DNA from: Ceratodon purpureus | Lineage: Eukaryota; Streptophyta; Bryopsida; Pseudoditrichales; Ditrichaceae | Length of the DNA: 64,000 bases | Direction of reading: 5' to 3' | Assembly: GCA_014871385.1 (NCBI GenBank) | Contig: CM026423.1 | Span: 4,530,408-4,594,407 of the forward strand | Shown: one piece after another, positions 35,803-47,400 of the stretch | Layout: each line of letters opens with the position of its first letter | How positions within the stretch are numbered: position 1 is the first letter of the stretch | Program-made: the position numbers and the translations under genes | Notes under the pieces: model-generated | What the model was told of the DNA's origin: nothing | The model's input: the letters and a program-made list of their open reading frames with translations, nothing else | Databases searched by the model: none

Positions 35803-36630
35803 CTAATATTGCGAGAGTACTCGTTCCTGATTAGGAGAGGAGTTACAGTGTTCCTCCCCGAGTTGTCGCTCGGGTGAGCATTGCGCACTGGCGGAGGCAT
35901 TGAGCTTTCGCTTCAACCCCGACGATGATGCAGTATCCGCGGTCTCGACGTTAGGTTGCAGGTCTTGAGCGACCCCGTCGAGAGGGCCGACGCCATCTCC
36001 CCCCACAGGGGACCCGGGGAAAGGCACGGTATTACCAGGGGACGGGATTTGTACCGCGGTGGACCACGTCCCCGTCCACGGGTCATACCCGCGCGGAGGG
36101 AACTTCCACCCGTTCCTGAGCATCCTCTCAATAATCTCCCTGGCCCATGGAGCGAGCTCGGACGGGTCTCCCAACGAAACCTCTGGGCTCTCACCCTCGC
36201 TGTCAGCATACGGAATGTCGTATTCAATTTTCGTTTGCGGGCTGCTGGCCTCTTCATTGGGATCCCACTCCTGAGTTGGAAGTAGTAATAAGCACCTGCA
36301 CACCGACTCCTCTACAGGGGGCCGCGGCTCAGGTTCACATCGACATTTTTTCCACTTTTGCCGCATCGCGTCGTCTAGAGTTAGAGAGTATTCCCAGTGC
36401 TTACCCAGGAGACAATTGCATTTAGGGTTCTGTAACCATTTCATTCTGCAACACGAAATGCAGTCGCAATACTCTCCGCACGCATGAAATGGACCCTGAT
36501 GCCCAAGCTCGTATTCCCTGATTACTGTCTCCAACCAACTAGGCTGACCCCCAAATCTATCTGACCTTTTGGACCACACCCCAAACTCACGTTGATAGGT
36601 CAAGCCCCGTAGCGCCATAGCCACCCACAT
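35803..36630 (-). CDS. Cys-rich transposon accessory protein, unknown
   Basis: The minus-strand frame from the ATG at 36630 to 35803 encodes about 275 residues. The frame is open further upstream, and a separate open stretch at 36663-36923 may be an earlier exon, so the start is uncertain. The N-terminal half has closely spaced Cys residues (ACGEYCDCISCCRMKW, NPKCNCLLGKHW, KKCRCEP, ESVCRCLLLLP) that suggest a metal-binding domain. The C-terminal half is Pro/Gly/Ser-rich and probably disordered. It lies upstream of tnp2 on the same strand. No family is recognised, and a DNA-binding role would be an inference. Confidence 0.45.
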   Translation of the reverse strand: MWVAMALRGLTYQREFGVWSKRSDRFGGQPSWLETVIREYELGHQGPFHACGEYCDCISCCRMKWLQNPKCNCLLGKHWEYSLTLDDAMRQKWKKCRCEPEPRPPVEESVCRCLLLLPTQEWDPNEEASSPQTKIEYDIPYADSEGESPEVSLGDPSELAPWAREIIERMLRNGWKFPPRGYDPWTGTWSTAVQIPSPGNTVPFPGSPVGGDGVGPLDGVAQDLQPNVETADTASSSGLKRKLNASASAQCSPERQLGEEHCNSSPNQERVLSQY

Positions 36631-37502
36631 AAACAGAACCCAATACGAGGACAAAAGAGAAACTATGCATCAGCCACACAGTCGAGTTCAAGTAGAATTA
36701 CCGAAACCAAGTTTGCAGTCGTGATGGCCTCTTCGCAGTGCTCCCCTGCCCAAGTGTCCACGCTCGTCTGGTACTCCACAGCCCTTCTTCCCTCCACCCA
36801 GCAAGGGGCTGATGCCAGGATATTATCTGCGAATGGGTGTTCATTCCAGACTTGTGAAGCCCATTCCACAGTAGCGGACAAGGAGGTGAGCTCTCTTCTC
36901 GATGCTTTGTCCAAATTTAGCAATGTCAGTTATCTCATTCATTTGCAAAAGACAGAATGCCAGGCCCGGAATCTCCCCAGAGGACAGAATGGTTGTCATG
37001 CTCGGTTGCGGTACTCAGAGGAAGGAGGTGGGCGTTGCACACGTCTCGGATTCCTGGCCCTCTCACAGCGTTCCCAATGCGCCATACTCTTGGAGACTTC
37101 GACCTGGACCATTCAATGAAGGCACTGTCTCCCCGCCGTAGCTCGAGACGCCTCCCTCTTCGGTCTAGGTGGCTTAATTTGGCCTCGCATCTTCAAGGGC
37201 CGTCAGGTCACTGCTCTTATCTTTAATTTTGTTGGCGATTCTTGGACGTAGTGGCAGGATGTACGTAGTGGCTCGATGGCCGCCTTACCCACCACACAAT
37301 GCGACCCCAGTCCTCCATGTATCGGAAGGCGCCGTAGGGTTTCAAGAACTCCTTCCATTTCCGGGCGCTTTGTACTTCGACCAAGTTCCAGAGGTACTAT
37401 CTCCTTCCAACCTGCTCCCTACCTGATTGTTGTTACTATTTGTCCACACTCCCTTCCTTCTCCAACCTTGATGTGCGTTAGATCCCCCATTTCTCTCGCG
37501 TC

Positions 37503-37886
37503 ATGTCGAAGGAAACAGCGGAGCATGTCTGGAAGGTCTTAATGGAAGTAGACAGCGACGGGGAGCCAATCGAGAGGGCGCTATGGCACAGCAGGCAGAG
37601 GGTGGTCTCGGCTCCTGAAAGAGCTGCGACTGGATTTCTGGATGATCTACCCCTAGAAATTGCCCGCTCCATATGGAATCGCATAATGAGCGATGGCACC
37701 GTGTACACGAGCTTTCTGCACTGCTCCCTCATCCGCGCCGTCTGCAAGTCGTGGAAGCGGCATGTCGACGCCCAGCCGGAATGGACGCAGGGCATGCGTG
37801 CCTGGTTTCGATATTGCTTTAACGAGGAATCTGAAAGCGACGAGGAGTGGGTCGACGTTGAGGCCCGGCGCAGATTCCATAGATAA
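37503..37886 (+). CDS. Small F-box-like protein inside the transposon
   Basis: A single plus-strand frame of 127 codons begins MSKETAEHVWKVLMEV. The motif FLDDLPLEIARSIWNRIM, followed about 15 residues later by LIRAVCKSWKRHV, has the spacing and key residues of an F-box (LP-E----IW, then R-VC--W). F-box proteins recruit substrates to SCF ubiquitin ligases. The protein ends in an acidic segment (EESESDEEW) without a typical substrate-binding repeat domain. A similar domain forms the last exon of the neighbouring Transposase_24-like gene, so the two are probably related copies. The F-box call is from pattern only. Confidence 0.5.
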   Translation: MSKETAEHVWKVLMEVDSDGEPIERALWHSRQRVVSAPERAATGFLDDLPLEIARSIWNRIMSDGTVYTSFLHCSLIRAVCKSWKRHVDAQPEWTQGMRAWFRYCFNEESESDEEWVDVEARRRFHR

Positions 37887-38267
37887 GGGTGTTGAGCATG
37901 CCATACGTAGAATAGGATTGTAGGAAGTCCACATCGTTGAGATGAACTGAAGACATAGTTCCATCTCTGATCAGACGATGCTTGCTCGTCGTACTCCACT
38001 GCCTCGCTTCGACTTAGTCACCCATCATCTCCAGAGTCCGAGATAGGTTGTGCGGATGTAACTTCCTTGTTTTCAATGAAATATAAGTCTGTCTCAAAAC
38101 TCAGAGGGCCACATTTTCGATATCTACTTGTATCTCCAATTTGATTTGGTTGTTCTTTGTTTGATCAATATGACACGTTGACAATGTGATAATGGAACAT
38201 AGAATCAGATGCACTCAGTGATCAACTTTCACAATTTCTGCCGACGCAGGTAGTACCGTATACCACA

Positions 38268-40863
38268 ATGTCGGGGGGAGCGGATTCAGGAGGCACCCCA
38301 TCCAGCTCTCCAGAGCCCGTTCAGACGTCTGGACATGGCCCCAGAAACGGCCAGTCTCAGGTAAGTCCATCAAACCTTTAAAGTATCTGTATTTTGGTGC
38401 ACCGTGTTCCACATGAGCAATTTCATAACCCAAAACGTCCCTTCAGTAATACAGACCATAACTACTTTGTCAAATACCACACACAATTAGGCATCACTTG
38501 TCCATTGCTATACATGCTTTCTCATTTGCTATGTCCTGCGCAGACTGTCAGCAACCCAGGGATGACGTTCTTACCCCCATACCCCCAGCGACCTCTGTAT
38601 ATGCAGCCATGGGCTAACCATGTCCTATACGGGGACGGTGTCCCTGAAACCATTAGCGGGGTTAACCCATTGCAATACATGTTCCAAGGGTTTCCTCAGC
38701 CCCCCATGAACCAACACCAGCAGGACCCCGGATCGCCACAGGTGCAAGGTCGTTCGCAGGGCGTGTCACCACGAACGAGAGCACCCTCTCCAATCAGCCA
38801 ACGCTCGATGAATCCTGGGCAACAATCAATGGGATCCCCTGGTTACGTCCACACCCGGCAACATGCCGGCTTGACATTCCCGACTTCAAGTTCGCTCTCT
38901 CAAGGGAGCAGTAGCGCCAACAGCATGGCGTCGACAGCGATGGCCGGAATGCATGCTTCTCTGTCAAAGGCCTTCTTGTACGACATGCTCCAGCAAGGGC
39001 GCGCCCACGCAGCAGCGCCAACCTTCCAGGGCACTCCAGAGTGGCCGGCCTGGGGAAACGGGACTCCTACTACGCCCTTGCATGTGGTTGCACCCGCCCC
39101 CTCTCAAGCCATCCCCCCTGCTCCAGTTCCCACAGCTGTCCCGACTATACGGAACAACGCTGGACCAGAAGGCACAGATTCGGAGAATAGAGTTGTCCAA
39201 TGCCCTGAATCGACACGCACGCGGCAGAGGAGGCTCCAAAAGCAAGCGAAGACGTCATTCAAGAAGAAGGGGGCAGAGTGGCCCATGAAGATCCCGACTA
39301 CAGCAGACGGGGAAATTGGAGAAGGATATCGGGTTTTTGTGCATAGAGTCATGCGAGCCACGGCTCGTCGGTTCCTGGACGTATCAGTTATATCCTTCAA
39401 AGACCACCCTCCGAAACAAGTGAAGATCGTGACTGACATACTAGGGCAACAATACAAATTCGAGCCGCCACTTTACGATGGCTACATACTGTGGTACCTT
39501 GAGGACTCCATGCGGACCTGTCGATACCAATGGCGGAAATACTGGATCAAAACTGGGAGAGGTCAGAAGCACCCTCAATGTCCAGGAGAAGCATTCCCGG
39601 CATTGGCAAAATACTGGGTGACGTTCGAGGCGAAGGAGGAGGCCAAAAAGATAAAACGTGAGCGACTGGAAGCCAGGGCGGCAAAAATGAAGCTGATTAC
39701 AGAAGGCCAACTGACTCCGTCTATCAGCGAAGACACATGGGAGGTAAGAGAGTTGTATTCGTAATCCTCAACATCTGCATTTTGCATTTCATGTTTTTTT
39801 CACTCTCTGGTTTCCAGAGTGCACGCTCCCTAAGCCTCTCTGTCTTAACACTATCAAACGTAAACCGTAGGCATCACTCAAGGAATCAAACAATTGAACT
39901 TCACGATCAGATACTATGCACGTGAATCTTTTCTTTGCAGGCATTGACAGACGAGGAGGATCACGAGTCCATGTTGTGGGACGACATCGACACATTCGAT
40001 GACGAAACAGAACCTGTTAGCGAGTCCATCGCCAACAACGACCTCCAACCACAGGTACGTTTGCAACTATAACACATCAAATGAGAATCCAAGCCACTGT
40101 AACCCCCGATCCTGTACGCCCCCTGCACTTCAATGCTCGGCAAGAGGAGAAGATGATGCGCCATCTCACTATTGGACTCCGTTGCGACATGGCTGTACGA
40201 CTCTTCCAGTTCCAATTCCCGACGTCGAGGTGTCATTGGTATAACAGCGTGGACGGCTATGGCCTAGTAGAACTGCGTTGCATAGTCTTGTTACCATCCC
40301 CACACGTATTCAATGGAGAATGGTTGTAGTCAGCTGCAGACTGTAGTCATGTGTCCACGTCGAACCAATCCTCGTATTCGGAATTGTTTCAGGCTACGGG
40401 ACTCTTATCATCCCGACTGAAGGCTCTTGACCTCGGCCGTGTCGCTGAATTCCCCGTACCCAACCAACCGCAACCGACTGGGCGAGTCAGCCATGACGAG
40501 CGGCGTTCACTCCCGCTGCGCCACACAAATGACACACAGTCAGAATCCGATCGAACAGATGGAGTGCTTCAGGATGATTGTGCCGATTCGCAGAACGATA
40601 TCCAATGCCAGACTGAGTTGGACTTCTCTTTCATTAGGAGACTACCGGCAGAGTTGTCACTACCAGTGATTTGGGCACGGGTTATTGCTGATTGCCAAAC
40701 GGGGGCAGCCAAGTTCAGGACTATTGCCACTTTCAGATCCGTTTGTGCAGAGTGGAGGCTGTGGGTGGAGTGTACTCCTGAGTTCAGAGACTATTGGGAA
40801 TCGTGGGTGGACAACCAAGCCCATGAGGACTTCGCCCGAGGGAACTTTGGATACTTTATTTGA
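38268..40863 (+). CDS. Transposase_24-like (TNPA-like) protein with a C-terminal F-box-like exon
   Basis: Four exons join in phase 0: 38268-38360, 38544-39743, 39941-40054 and 40393-40863, giving 625 residues. The start MSGGADSGGTPSSSPEP leads a long Pro/Gln/Ser-rich region. A conserved block follows, with AEWPMKIPTTADGEIGEGYR, RVMRATARRFLDVSV, FEPPLYDGYILWYLEDSMRT and YQWRKYW. A basic helical region (EAKEEAKKIKRERLEARAAK) comes next. This matches the layout of plant Ptta/En/Spm proteins (Transposase_24), the DNA-binding partners of tnp2. The last exon has LPAELSLPVIWARVI and TFRSVCAEWRLWVE, an F-box-like pattern close to that at 37503. A stop follows at 40861-40863. The fusion rests on matching splice sites at 40054 and 40393 and could be alternative splicing. 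Confidence 0.65.
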
Positions 40864-41196
40864 GGCCTCAGTGCCAGCGCTGACCCTAGCACCCACTCGT
40901 GAATGAAATCCGTTAACCCCCAAAAACCATTATTCCCCACTTAAAATAATCACTACGGGACCATGAACTAAGCTCCCCGCAACCGAGATATAGTAGATAT
41001 TGATACTGAGTCGTTGCTTGACGTTCGGCCCTAAACCAATAAATCCGGTTCCCATGTAGTACTCGCTGAAGTGCTTTATAGTCAGGCCTCAATTTGATTT
41101 CGCATTCTGTTATGAAGATGGTGGCTGTATTCTAGTGCCTACCTAGTATAACTCATGCTCCTGACCAGAATCTGAAGCACGCTGTTCATTGCACAG

Positions 41197-43237
41197 GTAG
41201 GGACATCTAGCACCCCACCACCTCGCAAGTTCACTGCGTCACCTCTTCCGGTGAGTCTCTCTCTGGTGGATAATGTGATGTGCACATTGATTTTAGTATT
41301 CTAAGGGCTGTCACTTCTGCTTAACCGACGTCTCATTTTTTATTCGCTGCAACGTGCCCGACCTTTAGCTACCCGATCGGAGCGACGCTGTTGGATGCCA
41401 GTCAGTAATAGACGAAGCAGGAGAGAAGATAATTACATCGAGTGGAGTGAACCGTTTGGTTGGGCGGGAGTTGCAGTTTGTGAAGACCTCAATCCAAGGC
41501 ATAAGCGACTGGCGCTGCGAAGTGGACAAAAAGCTTTCAGAAACGGCTTCGGACTTGTCATCCTTGAACTCTGACCTGTCATCTATGAGTAAGAAAATAG
41601 ACCTGCTCCTACGACTGCAGATGTCCGGGACACGATCTCCCGCACCTGGATCGATTGATGTCGGAGGACTTCCTACCTCTGCACATGGCGATACGACCAA
41701 AGAGACAATGAACGATCAGACAATCTCGGATGGACCTCAGGTAATGAAGTCCGGAGAGAGAACGTGCTCAGCGTCTGGCGTCTCGCACGAAACGCGTTTC
41801 GTCGACACTGCAACATGCGATGCAAGTGGGTACCCTCAACACTGAAACAGTGTCTTCCTGTTAACATTAAAAATTACACCAAGTCCCCGTCATCCGTCAC
41901 GTGCTTATTAACAACGTCGGAGATGCAGATGGCGGCGCGGAGTCAAATGTCAATGCCCGCAATGCCGACGTTAGCACCGTCGGCGGTGGAGGACGTAGGC
42001 CTCCCCCTAAGTCGTTAGCGCTATCCTCGAAAAAGAAGGCACCTACGTAGAGAGCTTCCTCGTCCGAGCAGATTATTCACGGTCCAGCCAGTACAGTAGT
42101 GGATGGGTTGACCATACCCGGCGAGGCGTCGAACACTGTCACACACACAACCCAGTCCCCTTCTGCGATGGAGATCGCATTTGGATCATACAACGATGTT
42201 AACCTACGGACGCAGAAGAGGGCGGCACCTACTAACGGTATGCTCCTTCACCACATGCGCAGGGGACGCGCTCACAGATTGAACTGACTCGTGGTAGGAA
42301 GACGGAGGCAACCGGTAGCACATCTATCATCGTTTATTCCGTTATTGTAATTGATGTCAACGGCACATTGTTGTGACAGATGAAACGACAGACGCTGATG
42401 GTTTGCGGAAAAGGCCGCGGTGCGACCCCGAGCAAGGTATGAGGCCTTCATAACCCCAAGATCGTAATTCTGTATAGGTTGTAACTGAGTCCGGTGTACT
42501 CCGGCTTCTTATGTGACAATTGATTCCTTGTAACAGATTCTACCCCAGAACCTTTAGCGGTTCCTCAACGGAGTCAGCAACCGAAGAGTACGAGCAGCAC
42601 ACCTCTGAAATCGCACCCTCCACCTCTCCCGGATAACGTTAGTATGACAAGACAGAGACCAGGCAAACGCGTCTCCAAACGGCCCTCCAGGTATTTGGAT
42701 CATGCTCCACCCGAAGAAAATAAGCCTCGAAGTGACAAGGTACGTTCTTATATTCCACGTTTCAATGACCCCATGTCTGTATTGAAATCACAGTTGTAGC
42801 CATTGCAACAGCGCAAATGATGAACATGTTTGAAGTAGGTCATTCCAGGTAGTGTACTTACAGTCCAGTTACTGACATGTGTGCACTTGACATTTCAACA
42901 GCAAGGACCACTACATCCCAAGAGATACGTTTGGATAATGCATCCGGATCACGTGAACGAGACAATCGCCATCGGTCGCAGTGGCCCGCATTGGAAAAAC
43001 CAGAAAGCGAAACTGGCTTCAAATGGACCAGGTGTGCCATGGGAAGCCCGAATGCAACAAGTGACAATTGACTACGTATATCCTCAATGGACGGGGGTGG
43101 TCCCCATGTACCCAGAGCTGCAACGGGAGGGCATACAGACCATGGGGGACATTGCAAACGCGGCTTTCGACGAAGACAGCACCCTCATCTGGAGGACAAA
43201 CTACCTCAAATACATTGTGTTGGACAAGATAAACTAA
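41197..43237 (+). CDS. TNP1/Transposase_23-like reading frame of the CACTA element
   Basis: Several plus-strand exons are visible. 41197-41250 encodes VGTSSTPPPRKFTASPLP. 41369-41740 includes SDLSSMSKKIDLLLRL, a possible coiled coil. Less certain exons lie near 41920-42045, 42385-42435 and 42538-42739 (KRVSKRPSRYLDHAPP). The final exon, about 42902-43237, ends in a stop after VLDKIN. It has KRYVWIMHPDHVNETIAIG, then VTIDYVYPQWTGVVPMYPE, then GIQTMGDIANAAFDEDSTL and WR. That order resembles the C-terminal Transposase_23 (TNP1/EN/SPM) domain of TNPA-type proteins. It may be the downstream part of the same transcription unit as 38268-40863 through alternative splicing, as known for En/Spm. The middle exons are tentative. 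Confidence 0.5.
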
Positions 43238-44388
43238 GTTCTAGGTAAGGCATCGCCCAGATATTGCTCCCCCAAACCCACACACTCATTGCTGATCCTC
43301 CCCAGTGCTTTCCCCTTTTGCACAACCCTCGGTCGTGATGAGAATTGATGTGAAGCTGTGCCACTTGACCTGTGCATAAATGACGTGCTTGGCTGTGGAT
43401 AATGCAGCGTCACCCGAAGTTGAAGAGGCAAAAGGGGCGACGGGCTACAGGTTGGAGCAACGCGGCTCCGCTCACGTTGCAAGAGCGATGTTAACAGCTG
43501 TGCGATCGATGGTCGTTGAGCTGTTCTACGATGTACAACGTGTCCACAACCCGATCAAGACGGGGGAGGCTACACTGTTTAATGTAGTGAGTGAATTGTA
43601 CCTACTCATTATTCAATGACAAGATTTCGGTTTGATCTGTAAGTTTATGGACTCATTGTCGACATCATGTACGTTTATCAATGTCTATGCACATGGCCTG
43701 CAATGTGCATGTCAGTATTTCATTTCACCTTGAATCCCCCCACTCCATGTCGTTGTGCGGTCATTGTGTTGTGTACATCCTTCAGTGATATGAACTCACT
43801 TCGGGATTCCTCGAATCCCTGGAATTTGAACCATAGCACCACGAAACACCACCAGTCATACCCCCCATACACGGCAGTACAATTCACACCGCAATATACC
43901 GTACAACTATACTACCGGACAACACTGCGCATACCAAATTTGCACCACTCAAATGCTCGCACCCGTCACAAATCGCACGGACATCGAGACATCGACCCAG
44001 ATCTCATGCGGAGGTGTCGATCCCTGTTCGCACGTCAACACGACGACACGGCACGTCAGTGCCCTATTGCGGTGAAGCACATTTCCACATCTCCGATCTT
44101 CACAGAGAACCTGGGACTTGGAGTGAACGGCATCCCTCGGCCGGTAACATCCCTCGCAGAGACACTGGTGTCAATCCACGCAAGCACTCCGGTAATCCAC
44201 GTCTGCTCCACGTCGGAGGGAAAGGCAAATTCACAACGTCGAGGGAGTTTTTGCTCCGACCAATGAACGCAGAGATGGGGGCCCGGTCCCTTGTCGCGTT
44301 GTGACCGATTCTACTGCTTTTCTCCGCCACAGCCGCGCTCCTCGTCTCTCCAAGACTGGCGCCGTTCCACCACTTTACTACTAATTCA
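43238..44388. other. Right subterminal region of the CACTA element
   Basis: No convincing gene is seen. Short plus-strand frames (for example 43380-43619 and 43667-44266) lack domains. The stretch 43850-44050 is rich in short CACAC/ACCG-type motifs that could be protein-binding sites, but no clear repeat unit was defined by eye. Confidence 0.4.
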
Positions 44389-44420
44389 GGTAATGAAAAA
44401 CGACCCGTATTCTTCTAGTG
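44389..44420 (-). repeat. Right terminal inverted repeat of the CACTA element
   Basis: AATGAAAAACGACC at 44392-44405 is the complement of the left-end block. The terminus ends TAGTG. The duplicated CTT follows at 44421-44423. Confidence 0.9.
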
Positions 44421-47400
44421 CTTACAGACCCAGCATAATTTGTTTCACTCCAAAACTTTGCATAGATGATCAGATAGCTTCTTCCTTACCGCAACATTTG
44501 GTGGATGGGCTGACATGTTCGACGACACTTCACTTTGGTATGAAGTTCAGACAGATGTTTTGGACAACTTAGTGTTGTGCTTGGCATGATCCAACTCCAA
44601 GCTACCGACATCCTTTGGCACATGGCTGACCTGCAAGATAGACATACCACACATCTAGTTTCCTGCACACTCTTACTTGAGACTAAAGAACCGTTGTCGC
44701 TATCCCTAGATAATATGGGCAGCAAATAGGGTGTGCACATCATATATAAGGAATCGGTTCGGACAACTTCGTATCAAGAAGCGTGAATCATGAGACGAAG
44801 CTATTCAAACCTATTCCTTATGTATCATGAAATTTGGTCATGTTCGTTGTCATCTGTTCTGCTCATGGTTCATACACTCAAAAACTTCAAATCTATAACA
44901 CTAAGACTGCACAAATAGCATACTCTGCCTACAGACAGAGCACCTAGAAAGGGTAAGCACCACTCTATGTTCTATTGTTGAGGGAGGTTTAAGGTTCCTT
45001 ATTTATAGCTTAGGTCTCAAGGGACGGCAAGAATTCTCACAACTCCTTCAACTTAGATGAGATGTTAACTTATATTTTGAGACTTCAGATGCAGACTTCA
45101 AATCCGCACATGAAGCCCATGTGACTGGAATACTGGATCATACTACTGACATCTTGTGAGCAATATTTTAGATGATTACACAGTAGATTTGAATGTACTT
45201 CAAAATCTTGTCGGTGCCAGGAGCCTAAGTTATATACAATCCATTAAGGCACTTGTAATGAAGTTCATCAATTATTGAGATTCATTGAACCATAGACTAC
45301 AAAGGCAACTAATTGGTGAGCCAAATTCCAATTATAATCAAAGGAAGTTGTGATAGTGGCCTTGTTGTTAGCCAAAGTTCATTATTTTGAACGGTGTATT
45401 CAAGTGTAAGTCAAGATTTGGGTACTAACCTTCATTTTTTGATTTTAATGACATGGTCACTAATCTTTGACCTCTTTTTAATTTTTGAATGCAAATCCAA
45501 CATTTCACTTACAATCAAATAATAATCAATGTTATAATTTTATTGATGAAAGTATGTATTAGTTGTATATTATAAGATAGTCATACATATGAGAGTAACT
45601 AACTTAATATGTTGTAGTGTTCATAAGGAAAAATCATATAAAATAAGACAAATGCACTTAACATTGTCATATGTAAATCTTGGGACTCAATCGAAGTACT
45701 TGTTATCGTGTAAGTGCAATAAGATTTCTATATTTTCTAAACAATATAAATTTGAATGAAATCATTTGTAATCAAGCTTTACGTGCTTAATTGAATTTGT
45801 TAGACATTATATTAATGCCATTATAGTAATAGATTAACCTCTACTAAATGTCCAATAAGAACAATAAACATGTTGTATAACATTTTGCTTTTGCTACCAT
45901 CTAAAAACTTTAAATTGGGATTCTAATGATTCATTAGAACCTCATAGCCTATTAGAATTTTCATTGCTCTTTTGACATCAGTCCTATCAAAGTTGTAGAT
46001 CCATTCCAAGTCCAACAAAAAATATCAATGCATTCTTCTTGCTTCAACGACATGTCATGGTGTTTAGAAGCTAAATGGAATGATCTATAAAAAAATCAAA
46101 AAAATCATGAAATCAAAATAGACTTTATGACAATCTGTAATTATTATTGATTTTGAAGTGGAGACCCCATATAAAATCTTAGAATAATTCATATAGTTTA
46201 AAACCACAAGAAGAAGAAATGATAGAAACATCTTGTCCTACATGTTGAAATGAATGGGCAGTGTTGTTGAAATGCTACAAAATGGTGCTAGAAGCAATTT
46301 AGGGTCAATAGTAAATTATTCTTGTTTATTAAGAAGTAGCCATTTCCAAGTGTAAGTGCTCTAAAATACAACACTATAAGTTCTCTATGATGTTTTAATG
46401 CAAGAAAGCATAAAGATAGTAATTGTTCAAGATTGAAGCTTGCACATTACTTTACAATTTTCTCCTTCTCAGTCTAAAATCTTCAAAGATTGATAGGACT
46501 TGATAAGAGGTACTTTTTATGTCTAAGTGTTTGAAAGAATTAAAAACATGTCATATTTTGTGATCACCTACAGTCAATGAGACAATTGCAAACAATGTTA
46601 ACACCTAAAGGCTCTTAATGTTTTTCGAGCCAATACTGCAAAAAAAAAACCCTACTCATACTACTCTATTGATTTCTGTAATTATACATCCAATGGAGTA
46701 TAAAAGTGCAGGATCTTATATCTACCTTGTTAAAATGGTGTATATCACATTTGAGCTCATTCTAGCATATAGATTGCGAGAATATAAGGATACTGAGATT
46801 ATAATGTTTGAACTAACTGTAAAAGGTTTTTTTAACAGTGCCCTAGTCGCAAAGTTTTACCCCCAACTAGACTTGGAAAAAGGAAATAAATCCTTGATAT
46901 TGTAAAAAACGCAGTGCTGAAAATGCCTTACATTCACCAAAATTAAAACTACCAAATGGGATATCTTAACCCTCTAAACTCCCATGCAATTAAAACTACC
47001 AAATGGGTTATCTTAACTCCCATGCAATTAAAATGTGGTTGCAGGCTATTTTGAACAGGGTCTGATAGTGTCAAAAATAATTATCAAGTTCTGATATTTT
47101 GTATGTAGATTCTTTAGGTCATTATGTAGAAGTTTCATAAGTTTTGGGTATATAATGCAAAAGTTATGAATGGTTGAAGGTTCTAAATCTCAATGCGGGC
47201 AGCCACAAAAACTTTTAAGTATATTTTAAAAATTAATAAAAATACTAGACCATCATTTTATAAAGATTAATATTTGCATATTATAATTTGCTTCATTCCA
47301 TTTCAATAAGTAAAGTAAGAGATATGACAAGTCATGTTATATTGGCACTTTGATCAAATCTTTATAAAGAATAACTTTAACAACTCATTTCCAATTCAAT

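Larger units (their letters stand above)
22695..44420. mobile_element. 21.7-kb CACTA (En/Spm, CMC superfamily) transposon carrying captured host exons
   Basis: The element begins CACTACTAGCAAACT and ends CGTATTCTTCTAGTG, so both termini have the CACTA/TAGTG signature. Fifteen bases in from each end there is an identical 14-bp inverted block (GGTCGTTTTTCATT and its complement). A CTT duplication flanks it (22692-22694 and 44421-44423), and the tandem unit at 16951-16980 is the matching empty site. It encodes a tnp2-type transposase (minus strand), a Transposase_24-like and a TNP1-like reading frame (plus strand), two F-box-like domains and unknown accessory proteins. It also carries a chimeric set of captured host exons. 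The interior looks more GC-rich than the AT-rich DNA further out. All coding features from 23686 to 43237 lie inside it. Confidence 0.93.

Noticed and set aside
46599-47040. Second piggyBac-like copy starting TTAACACCTAAAGG
   Set aside because: The left end resembles the element at 19539, but no matching right end or second TTAA with inverted terminus could be placed.
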